From contig JAJZRK010000082.1 of assembly GCA_021802745.1 (NCBI GenBank), forward strand, positions 1 to 13,299: 13,299 nucleotides of DNA, read 5' to 3'. The notes beneath the pieces are model-generated. The model saw only the letters and a list, made by a program, of their open reading frames with translations. It ran no database searches and was not told the DNA's origin. Shown in pieces: positions 1-5,655 of this stretch. Within the stretch, counting starts at the first letter, position 1, and each line of letters begins with the position of its first letter. The DNA is from a bacterium. GTDB taxonomy: Bacteria; Gemmatimonadota; Gemmatimonadetes; Gemmatimonadales; Gemmatimonadaceae. Made by a program: the position numbers and the translations under genes.

Positions 1-34
1 GGGGCAGGGGGCGGGGGGGGGGCAGGGGGCGGGG
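1..34. repeat. G-rich low-complexity tract at the window edge
   Basis: Bases 1-34 are almost pure G on the plus strand, with isolated C and A. The unit GGGGCAGGGGGCGGGG appears in two imperfect copies. In the reading frame of the downstream phosphoesterase it encodes only Gly and Ala where the family should have normal sequence between its DxH and GD motifs. It could be a contig-end sequencing or assembly artefact, or a real G-rich slippage-prone insertion. The window alone cannot decide. Confidence 0.7.
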
Positions 35-687
35 TCATACTGAATGGGGATATGTTCGAGTTCTGGTTCGAGTGGCAGCATGTCGTACCCCACATCGGGG
101 CGCGGCTGCTCACCGAATGCGCGCAGCTCGCCGAGCGCGGCCGGCCGGTGCTGTGGCTCATGGGCAACCACGATTGCTGGGGCGGCGACGTGCTGCGGCG
201 CGAGAGCCGGGCATCGTACCAGGACGGACCGTGGACGGGGACGCTCGCTGGATGGCGCGCGCATATCGCGCACGGCGACGGGCTGCGTCCCGAACTCGAC
301 CAGGGGTACCGCGCGCTGCGTGCGGTGATTCGGCACCGGTGGGCGGTGCGGGCGTTCCGCCTGCTCCATCCCGACTGGGGCGCGGCGATCGCGCGGGCGA
401 CGTCGCACACGAGCCGCAACGTGCGGCCGCGGGACGGCGGCGAAGGGCTGCGCGCGGTGGCGCACCAGACGCTGGCCGCCGATCCGTCGCTGGACGTGGT
501 GATCTTCGGGCACACGCACATCGCGATGCTCGAGCGCAGTTCGCGCGAGGCGGGGATCTACGCCAACCCGGGGGCGTGGCTCGACGCGCCGACATTCCTC
601 AAGTTCACACCGGAGCGCGTGACGCTGTGCCGCTGGGACGGTGCGCGCGAGATTCCCGAGGTGGAGCTGGCGCGCAGCGCCCGCTAG
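1..687 (+). CDS. LpxH-like metallophosphoesterase (probable UDP-2,3-diacylglucosamine diphosphatase), 5'-partial
   Basis: Calcineurin-like metallophosphoesterase, probably the lipid A pathway enzyme that hydrolyses UDP-2,3-diacylglucosamine to lipid X at the inner face of the cytoplasmic membrane. The frame is open from base 1. It reads VILNGDMFEFW at 34-66, in which GD is the second metal-binding motif, so the ATG at 52 cannot be the true start. Counted from that ATG, GNHD is at 38-41, HGDGL at 74-78 and GHTH at 153-156. The pattern FEFWFEW...GNHD...HGDGL..GYR...LHPDWG resembles the LpxH-type proteins of Bacteroidota. The first motif (DxH) is missing. Bases 1-33 translate as Gly/Ala-rich sequence unlike the family, so they may be damaged or an assembly edge. 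The gene converges on the minus-strand gene at 684, with overlapping stop codons. The superfamily is certain; the exact substrate is inferred. Confidence 0.8.
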   Translation, partial: GAGGGGGAGGGVILNGDMFEFWFEWQHVVPHIGARLLTECAQLAERGRPVLWLMGNHDCWGGDVLRRESRASYQDGPWTGTLAGWRAHIAHGDGLRPELDQGYRALRAVIRHRWAVRAFRLLHPDWGAAIARATSHTSRNVRPRDGGEGLRAVAHQTLAADPSLDVVIFGHTHIAMLERSSREAGIYANPGAWLDAPTFLKFTPERVTLCRWDGAREIPEVELARSAR

Positions 688-1364
688 CGGAACGTGAGCG
701 AGGCGACCACGGCGGGGCGGCCGTTGGCTGAAGCACGCACGCCGACGCGCGCCGGGAGGTCCCACAACTGCGCGGCCACGAAGGCGTCGGCGCCCGCGAT
801 GAGATGGTTGAACACGAGCACGGCGAGCCAGTCCTCGTAGTGCGTGCGCCGCGCCCGCACGCGGGCCGCCGAGTAGCGACTCACATTCCAGGTCGCCACA
901 GCGGGTCGGCCGCTGGCGTCGAGGACCGGCTGTCCCGTGGCCTCGTCTACCTGGTAGGTGGCGGGCACCGAGTCGGCGCGGAATTGCCGCGCGAGGCGCA
1001 GGTCTTCGGCGCTGCGATAGACGAGCGCGAGCGACAGCCCTTCGGTGAAGAAGAATGCGCCGCCCCAGAAGTGCCGACCGAGTGCCGCCTGCCCCGCCCC
1101 GGGAACGGCGAGCGAGTAGAGAAAGGCGCGGCGCGGCGTGACGGGCGGCTTGACGCTGAGCGACTCGGCCGCTTGCGCGCCCGACGGACGCAGCGCGCGC
1201 GAAGCGCCAGCCGGGCGATCAACGCGTGGTGCTCCGACCGGTGGTTCGGTGCGCGGCGCCCCCGCCGGTGCCGCCGGCGCGCCGGCGCCCTGCGCCGCGA
1301 GCCGCTCGCGCGATGGGATCGCGAGGGCGGCGAGGGCGAACGCAAGCGGAATGGGAAAGCGCAT
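684..1364 (-). CDS. Secreted or membrane protein, DUF5683-like
   Basis: Protein of 226 residues with no assigned function. Residues 1-25 look like a signal peptide: a short Arg-containing start, a hydrophobic stretch (FPIPLAFALAALAIP), then LAAQ-GAG as a possible cleavage site. Residues 35-64 are a Pro/Ala/Arg linker made of about three degenerate 9-residue units (GAPRTEPPV, GAPRVDRPA, GASRALRPS). The folded part runs from residue 78 (PRRAFLYSLAVPGAGQ), through a hydrophobic segment at 100-116, to YEDWLAVLVFNHLIAGADAFVAAQLWD at 176-202. That arrangement resembles DUF5683 proteins of Bacteroidota and relatives, which are predicted envelope proteins. The ATG at 1364 was chosen because it places the signal peptide at the N-terminus; the longer frame to 1514 adds 50 Arg-rich, unlikely residues. 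The TAG stop lies within CTAG, shared with the convergent phosphoesterase gene. Confidence 0.65.
   Translation of the reverse strand: MRFPIPLAFALAALAIPSRERLAAQGAGAPAAPAGAPRTEPPVGAPRVDRPAGASRALRPSGAQAAESLSVKPPVTPRRAFLYSLAVPGAGQAALGRHFWGGAFFFTEGLSLALVYRSAEDLRLARQFRADSVPATYQVDEATGQPVLDASGRPAVATWNVSRYSAARVRARRTHYEDWLAVLVFNHLIAGADAFVAAQLWDLPARVGVRASANGRPAVVASLTFR
1173..1262 (-). repeat. Degenerate 27-bp coding repeat (9-residue Pro/Ala/Arg linker)
   Basis: Residues 35-64 of the DUF5683-like protein consist of three consecutive 9-residue units beginning GAP/GAS, plus the start of a fourth (GAQ). They form a low-complexity spacer between the signal peptide and the hydrophobic domain. The pattern suggests local duplication of a 27-bp unit followed by divergence. 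A periplasmic spacer role is an inference. Confidence 0.5.
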
Positions 1365-1410
1365 CACGATTCGAACGTATACCCGGTGGCGCGGCGCGAG
1401 TGCCGCGGGG

Positions 1411-1418
1411 CAAAGATA
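1411..1418 (-). promoter_or_regulatory. Possible promoter element upstream of the DUF5683-like gene
   Basis: On the minus strand the sequence TATCTTTG lies 46 bases before the ATG at 1364. It matches the -7 consensus TAnnTTTG known from Bacteroidota promoters. I see no matching TTTG or TTG element at the usual distance upstream. The only support is this single 8-base match in a promoter-like location, so the call is weak. Confidence 0.22.
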
Positions 1419-1494
1419 ACACGGCGCGGGCAGAGGTCGGCGCTTTTGCTCGCCGATCGGGCGCCGCACGCTGCTTCGTGCGAGCAGCCGCGGC

Positions 1495-2028
1495 TCAGGC
1501 GGCCACCACCGCATACTCGCTCTGCACGAGTCCGCCCGCGAAGGCCTTCGTCGCGACGTGACGCAGCGACACGTCGTGCGGCAGGGCGCCGAACAAGGGA
1601 ATCCCGCTTCCGATCAGCACGGGGACGCGGCTGATGACGAGACGCTGGATCAGGCCGGCGCGCAGGAAACGTTGGATCGTGACGCCGCCATCCACATAGG
1701 CGTGCCGGGCGCCTTGGGCAGCGAGCGTTGACGCGCTGTCCGACGGCGGGCCGCTCATCTGTTCGATGCGCCCGCCGCGGGCCGTGGCGCCCGACAGGTC
1801 CACGGGCTGGCTGCTCAGCACCACGACGCGCCGCTGGCCGTACGGCCACGCGTCGAAGCCCATGACAATCTCGAATGTCTTCCCGCCGATCACGATCGTG
1901 TCGACCGACTCGATGAACTCCTCATAGCCATGGGAGCCGGATCCCGCCGCATCGAGGAAATCGAGCCCCCCGCTGGCGCGGGCCAGAAAGCCGTCCACGC
2001 TCACACCGACGAACACCGAGGTCTTCAT
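1495..2028 (-). CDS. Dihydrofolate reductase family protein (RibD C-terminal domain-like)
   Basis: Protein of 177 residues, the usual length for stand-alone RibD-C/DHFR-fold proteins. The N-terminus (MKTSVFVGVSVDGFLAR) is the first beta strand and loop of the NADPH-binding fold. IGGKTFE near residue 50 and the C-terminal YVDGG..IQRFL..GLI..LVISRVPVLIGSGIPLF are family hallmarks. Members of this family are pyrimidine- or pterin-like reductases, but most are uncharacterised and no substrate can be assigned. It lacks the RibD deaminase domain and is not near riboflavin synthesis genes. The ATG at 2028 is chosen because AAGGAAG stands four bases before it; a GTG directly upstream (2031) is a possible alternative. 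It lies downstream of selC on the same strand. Confidence 0.85.
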   Translation of the reverse strand: MKTSVFVGVSVDGFLARASGGLDFLDAAGSGSHGYEEFIESVDTIVIGGKTFEIVMGFDAWPYGQRRVVVLSSQPVDLSGATARGGRIEQMSGPPSDSASTLAAQGARHAYVDGGVTIQRFLRAGLIQRLVISRVPVLIGSGIPLFGALPHDVSLRHVATKAFAGGLVQSEYAVVAA

Positions 2029-2033
2029 CACGC

Positions 2034-2040
2034 TTCCTTG
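2034..2040 (-). promoter_or_regulatory. Ribosome binding site of the DHFR-like gene
   Basis: The minus strand reads AAGGAAG-CGTG-ATG. It is the clearest Shine-Dalgarno sequence in the window, where most other starts have none. It favours the ATG at 2028 over the adjacent GTG. Confidence 0.55.
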
Positions 2041-2110
2041 CTTTCGGCAAACTCGTGGCGCTGTTCTGCGGACGCTCGACGCAATCCGACCTTGCAGCGG
2101 CCGCTATCGA

Positions 2111-2125
2111 GCGGGAGCGTCCCGC
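2111..2125 (-). terminator. Small GC hairpin downstream of selC (weak terminator candidate)
   Basis: Perfect 6-bp stem GCGGGA/TCCCGC around a 3-base loop, 22 bases past the CCA end of the tRNA. No T-rich run follows on the minus strand, so intrinsic termination would be weak. It could instead stop 3' exonucleases during tRNA maturation. The left arm repeats part of the acceptor stem of the tRNA. Confidence 0.3.
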
Positions 2126-2147
2126 GTCGCCCCCTCGACAGGCCCCG

Positions 2148-2244
2148 TGGCGGGAGCGTGTGGGAGTCGAACCCACCCAGCCCGACGTCGTCAGGCCGCA
2201 CTGGTTTTGAAGACCAGGAGGACCACCAGGCCCCATACGCCCCC
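2148..2244 (-). tRNA. selC: tRNA-Sec (anticodon UCA)
   Basis: Selenocysteine tRNA of 97 nt including an encoded CCA. The acceptor stem has 8 bp (GGGGGCGU with ACGCUCCC, one G-U pair), then discriminator G and CCA. The D arm is long (about 6 bp) with a 4-base loop. The anticodon arm is CUGGU-CUUCAAA-ACCAG, giving anticodon UCA, which reads UGA. The variable arm is long, GCCUGAC-GAC-GUCGGGC. The T arm is GUGGG-UUCGACU-CCCAC. An 8+5 acceptor/T architecture with an extended variable arm is diagnostic of bacterial tRNA-Sec. It is charged with Ser by SerS and converted by SelA using selenophosphate from SelD. It begins 22 bases after the selD stop on the same strand, so it is probably cotranscribed with selD. 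Confidence 0.95.
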
Positions 2245-2266
2245 TTGCACTTCGAGGGACGCGCGC

Positions 2267-3301
2267 TCAGTTCAGCAGCAACGCGTGCGCGCCGCGCGGT
2301 AGCACGTCCCCAATACGGACGGCGCCGGCAACGCGAGCAAGATACTCATCCACCGCGTCGGGCGGGACAGCGAGCAGCAAGCCGCCCGAGGTCTGGGGAT
2401 CCACCACGAGCGCGCTCGTCAGATGCGAGACATTGGGCGCGCAGTGGACGAGCTCGGTGACAAAGCGCTCATTGCGCCTCGCCCCGCCGGTGGTGATGCC
2501 GAGCCCCAGCGCCTCCATTGCCCCCGGCAACGCCGGGATGGCGTCGCCGACGAATCGCAGCGTGACGCCGCTCGCGCGCGCGATGTGCGACGCGTGGCCG
2601 AGCAGGCCAAAGCCCGAGATGTCCGTGGCGCAGCGCACGCCGAGTTCCACGGCCACGCGCGACGCCACGTCGTTGAGCTGCGACATCGAGGCAATCAGGC
2701 TGTGCGCGTACTCGACCGAGAGCGCCCCTTCCTTCATTTCCGTGGCGAGCACGCCGGTGCCCAACGGCTTGGTGAGCACGAGCGCATCGCCTGGACGCGC
2801 GCCGGCGTTCGTCATCACGCGGCCGGGATGCACGGTCCCCGTGACGGCGAGGCCGTACTTCACCTCGTCATCGGTGATCGTGTGGCCGCCCACCACGAGC
2901 GCGCCGGCGCGGCGCACCACGTCCTCGCCGCCGCGCAGGATCTCCGACAGCACCGACAACGGCAGCTTGCCCTCGGGAAAGGCGGCGAGCGCGAGCGCGG
3001 TGAGCGGCGCGCCGCCCATCGCGTAGACATCGGACAGCGCATTGGCCGCCGCAATGCGCCCGAAGTCGTAGGCATCGTCCACGATGGGCGCAAAGAAGTC
3101 CACGGTCTGCACGAGCGCGAGATCGTCCTGCAGGCGAAAGACGGCGGCGTCGTCGAACGTGTCAGGTCCGACGAGCAGCCGTGGATCGGCGTGGCGCGCA
3201 AGCGGCGCGAGCGCTTCGGAGAGGTCTCCCGGACCCATTTTCGACGCTCAACCAGCGCAGCGGGCGAATTGGGTGAGGCGGAAGATCTGGTCACGCGTCA
3301 T
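2267..3301 (-). CDS. selD: Selenophosphate synthetase SelD, itself a selenoprotein (in-frame UGA = Sec18)
   Basis: Makes selenophosphate from selenide and ATP, the selenium donor for Sec-tRNA. Starting at the ATG at 3301 and reading the TGA at 3248-3250 as selenocysteine gives 344 residues, close to E. coli SelD (347). The N-terminus is then RLTQFARCAG-U-ASKMGPGDL, which aligns with the family's catalytic Cys/Sec-x-x-Lys loop (Sec18, Lys21). Metal-binding Asp51, Asp68 (TVDFF) and Asp91 (ALSDVYAMGG) fall at the same numbers as in E. coli. GGHTITDDEVKYGLAVTG is the next conserved block. Starting at the ATG at 3238 would remove the catalytic loop. A SECIS-like hairpin directly follows the TGA. 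The gene lies between ridA and selC; its own stop is also TGA. No clear Shine-Dalgarno precedes the ATG at 3301. Confidence 0.9.
3209..3249 (-). promoter_or_regulatory. Candidate bacterial SECIS element in selD mRNA
   Basis: The RNA just after the UGA can fold into one stem-loop. Lower stem: GAGCG (including the last two bases of the UGA) with CGCUC, then UCG with CGA across a 2-base bulge. An asymmetric internal loop follows. Upper stem: GGGUC with GACCU, closed by the loop CGGGA (3227-3231). The apical loop begins 16 nt after the UGA and has G at its second position, which fits the known bacterial SECIS layout recognised by SelB. I found the fold by eye, without an energy calculation. Confidence 0.65.
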
Positions 3302-3329
3302 ATCGGATTCCGGATGGGGAACTCGGAAG

Positions 3330-3356
3330 GGGAGCGCGCTGGGGACGCGCGCTCCC
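3330..3356 (-). terminator. Perfect 10-bp hairpin between ridA and selD
   Basis: Inverted repeat GGGAGCGCGC/GCGCGCTCCC with a 7-base loop, in the 63-base gap between the ridA stop and the selD start. No T-run follows on the minus strand, so it is a poor intrinsic terminator. It could pause transcription, stabilise the ridA mRNA end or tune selD expression. Confidence 0.4.
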
Positions 3357-3364
3357 GTTGCGAC

Positions 3365-3745
3365 TTACGGCAGCTTCGCGATCAGCTCGATCTCGACCTG
3401 CGCGTCCTTCGGCAGGCCGGCCACCGCGACCGTGGAGCGCGCGGGGCGGCAGTCGCCCAGCGTGGCCGCGTAGACCTCGTTCACCTTCGCGAAGTCGCCC
3501 ATGCTGCGCAGGAAGATCGTGGTCTTGACCACGTCCTTCCAGGAGCAGCCGGCGGCCTGCAGCACGGCGTGGAGATTCTTGAGCACCTGCGCGGCCTGCA
3601 CGCCGACGTCGCCCTCGACGAGCGTCATCGTCTTGGGGTCGAGTGGCGTCTGGCCCGCGCAGAACAGGAAGCCGCCGGCGGCGATGGCCTGCGAGTACGG
3701 GCCGATGGCGGCGGGGGCGGATTCGGAGTGGAAGATCTGAGTCAT
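3365..3745 (-). CDS. ridA: RidA family (YjgF/YER057c/UK114) enamine/imine deaminase
   Basis: Protein of 126 residues, the normal family length. RidA hydrolyses reactive 2-aminoacrylate-type enamine/imine intermediates, made by PLP enzymes such as serine or threonine dehydratase, to 2-keto acids, which protects other PLP enzymes. It is a cytoplasmic trimer. Signature stretches are IGPYSQA at 14-20, FCAGQTPLDP at 28-37, and CRPARSTVAV..LPKDAQVEIE at 99-120. Arg103 and Glu118 occupy the places of the substrate carboxylate-binding Arg and the catalytic Glu of E. coli homologues (Arg105, Glu120). The ATG at 3745 was chosen; an in-frame extension to 3787 is Pro/Ser-rich and lies beyond the normal N-terminus. 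It is upstream of selD with a 63-base gap; whether the two share a role is unknown. Confidence 0.92.
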   Translation of the reverse strand: MTQIFHSESAPAAIGPYSQAIAAGGFLFCAGQTPLDPKTMTLVEGDVGVQAAQVLKNLHAVLQAAGCSWKDVVKTTIFLRSMGDFAKVNEVYAATLGDCRPARSTVAVAGLPKDAQVEIELIAKLP

Positions 3746-3870
3746 GGAACGAGGCGATTGAGGATGTGGACTTAGGATTCCGATCAAGGATCACGATTCT
3801 GGATGTCGATCACGATTGCACCATGTGGCGAGCGGCGGACGAGCGTTGCCCACCCCATCGTCGGCCGGCT

Positions 3871-3926
3871 CTGCCGTACTCTGCCGTACTCTGCCGTACT
3901 CTGCCGTACTCTGCCGTACTCTGCCG
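3871..3926. repeat. Decamer tandem repeat (CTGCCGTACT, 5 perfect copies plus 6 bases)
   Basis: Five exact consecutive copies of CTGCCGTACT at 3871-3920, followed by CTGCCG, end directly at the stop of fhs. The rest of the 183-base gap between ridA and fhs (3746-3870) shows nothing recognisable. Perfect identity between copies points to recent slippage or expansion. On the transcribed strand the unit is AGTACGGCAG. Confidence 0.95.
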
Positions 3927-3944
3927 GCCTAGAACAGGCCGGCA
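3922..3944 (-). terminator. Hairpin spanning the fhs stop codon
   Basis: Perfect 9-bp stem TGCCGGCCT/AGGCCGGCA with a 5-base loop. The fhs stop TAG (3929-3931) lies at the loop edge. No U-run follows on the minus strand; instead the decamer repeat begins. It may act as an mRNA 3'-end stabiliser or a weak terminator. It could also be partly a by-product of the repeat, because the last repeat unit contributes to one arm. Confidence 0.4.
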
Positions 3945-5620
3945 ATCGTCCCATCCGCGGCCACGCTCATGCGCTCGGCGGCGGGCTCCTTGGGCAGGCC
4001 CGGCATGGTCATGATGTCGCCGCACTGCGCCACGACGAAGCCGGCACCGGCGGCGGGATAGACCTCGTTGATGGTCATGCGGAAGCCGGTCGGGCGGCCA
4101 AGCTTGGATGCGTCGTCGGTGAGCGAGTACTGCGTCTTGGCCATGCACATCGGGGTGCGGCCAAGTCCGTTGGCTTCGAGATACTCGATGGCCTTCTCGG
4201 CCTTGGGCGCGTAATCGGCGCCGTCGGCCCCGTACACCTTGGTGACGATCTCGTGGATCTTGTGCTTGATCGGCTTGTCGGCGTCGTAGATGGGCGCAAA
4301 GTGCGACTTCCCCTCGGCCAGCACCTCCAGCACCTCACGGGCCATCTCCTCGCCGCCGGCCCCGCCGCGCGCGAAGACCTCGTTCATGGACACGCGCACC
4401 TTGGCGCGCCGCGCACAGTCCATCACCATGGCAAGTTCGGCGTCGGTGTCGGTGGCGAAGCGGTTCACCGCCACCACCACCGGCAGGCCGAACTGCTGCA
4501 TGTTGGCAATGTGATGCTCGAGGTTGGGGAGCCCCTTCTCGAGCGCCTTGAGATCTTCCTTGGCGAGGTCCTTCTTGTTCGCGCCGCCGTTCATCTTGAG
4601 GGCGCGAATGGTGGCGACGACGACCGCCACCTCGGGGTTCAACCCGCCGAAGCGACACTTGATGTCGAGGAACTTCTCGGCGCCAAGGTCGGACCCGAAG
4701 CCGGCTTCGGTGACGACGACGTCGCCGAGGGCGAGCGCCGCGCGCGTGGCGAGAATCGAGTTGCAGCCGTGCGCGATGTTGCCGAACGGGCCGGCGTGCA
4801 CGAAGGCGGGGCCGCCCTCGAGCGTCTGCACCAGGTTGGGACGAATTGCGTCCTTGAGCAGCAGCGCCATGGCGCCGGCCGCCTTGAGTTCGCGCGCGTG
4901 CACGGGATGGCGAAGGGGCCCCGCCGTGCTGCCGACCACGATGTCGCCGAGCCGGCGCTCGAGATCGGCCAGGCTGGTGGCCAGCGCCACGATGGCCATG
5001 ATCTCGCTGGCCGGGATGATCACGAACTTCTCCTCGCGCGGTACGCCTTCCATGGGCCCGCCGAGCCCGATGATGCACTTGCGCAGGGCGCGGTCGTTCA
5101 TGTCAATCGTGCGCGGCCAGGTGATGCGGCGATGGTCAATGCCGAGCAGGTTCCCCTGCTGCAGGTGATTGTCGAGCATCGCACTCAGCAGGGCGTGCGC
5201 GCTGCTGATGGCGTGGAAGTCGCCAGTGAAGTGCAGGTTGATGTCGTCCATCGGCAGCACCTGCGAATAGCCGCCGCCGGCGGCGCCGCCCTTCACGCCG
5301 AAGACGGGGCCGAGCGACGGCTCGCGGATGGCGAGCACGGCGTTGGTCCCGAGGCGGCGCAGCGCCTGCGCGAGCCCCACCGACGTCGTGGTCTTCCCCT
5401 CCCCGGCCGCCGTCGGGTTGATGGCGGTGACGAGCACGAGACGCCCCTTGGGCGGCCGCTGGGTCACCTCGAGCGAGATCTTCGCCTTGTACTTGCCGTA
5501 GAGGTCGAGGTCGTCCTCGGTGAGGCCGAGATCGGCCGCGACGTCGCGGATTGGGCGCAGTTTCGCACGCTGGGCGATTTCGATGTCGGTGGGGACGACG
5601 ATATGCGGATCGTGGGGCAT
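3929..5620 (-). CDS. fhs: Formate-tetrahydrofolate ligase
   Basis: ATP-dependent ligation of formate to tetrahydrofolate, giving 10-formyl-THF. It is a cytoplasmic C1-metabolism enzyme feeding purine and fMet synthesis, or used in reverse. At 563 residues it has the usual bacterial length and is complete. Visible signatures are the P-loop PTAAGEGKTTTS at 69-80, EPSLGPVFGVKGGAAGGG at 100-117, LPMDDINLHFTGDFHAI at 122-138, and later TEAGFGSDLGAEKFLDIKCRF and TINEVYPAAGAGFV near the C-terminus. The ATG at 5620 (MPHDPHIVVP) is where the family normally begins; the frame stays open upstream to 6259, but that part runs antisense in-register through tatD and is not protein-like. No good Shine-Dalgarno is present. 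Tandem repeats flank the gene on both sides. Its proximity to the Sec genes hints at formate use, but no formate dehydrogenase is present here. Confidence 0.97.
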   Translation of the reverse strand: MPHDPHIVVPTDIEIAQRAKLRPIRDVAADLGLTEDDLDLYGKYKAKISLEVTQRPPKGRLVLVTAINPTAAGEGKTTTSVGLAQALRRLGTNAVLAIREPSLGPVFGVKGGAAGGGYSQVLPMDDINLHFTGDFHAISSAHALLSAMLDNHLQQGNLLGIDHRRITWPRTIDMNDRALRKCIIGLGGPMEGVPREEKFVIIPASEIMAIVALATSLADLERRLGDIVVGSTAGPLRHPVHARELKAAGAMALLLKDAIRPNLVQTLEGGPAFVHAGPFGNIAHGCNSILATRAALALGDVVVTEAGFGSDLGAEKFLDIKCRFGGLNPEVAVVVATIRALKMNGGANKKDLAKEDLKALEKGLPNLEHHIANMQQFGLPVVVAVNRFATDTDAELAMVMDCARRAKVRVSMNEVFARGGAGGEEMAREVLEVLAEGKSHFAPIYDADKPIKHKIHEIVTKVYGADGADYAPKAEKAIEYLEANGLGRTPMCMAKTQYSLTDDASKLGRPTGFRMTINEVYPAAGAGFVVAQCGDIMTMPGLPKEPAAERMSVAADGTIAGLF

Positions 5621-5655
5621 GGGTGTCGGGGCGGAGAATTGTGTGGGCGGAGGGC

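Noticed and set aside
2267..3238. selD starting at the ATG at 3238 (323 residues)
   Set aside because: It would lack the catalytic Cys/Sec loop; the upstream frame encodes that loop with an in-frame UGA, a SECIS-like hairpin and a nearby tRNA-Sec.
2423..3775. Plus-strand open frame of 450 codons
   Set aside because: Antisense to selD and ridA, with shadow-frame composition and no domain.
3871..3926. Decamer array as a CRISPR
   Set aside because: Units are contiguous with no spacers and far too short; it is a simple tandem repeat. The same holds for the heptamer at 5656-5696.
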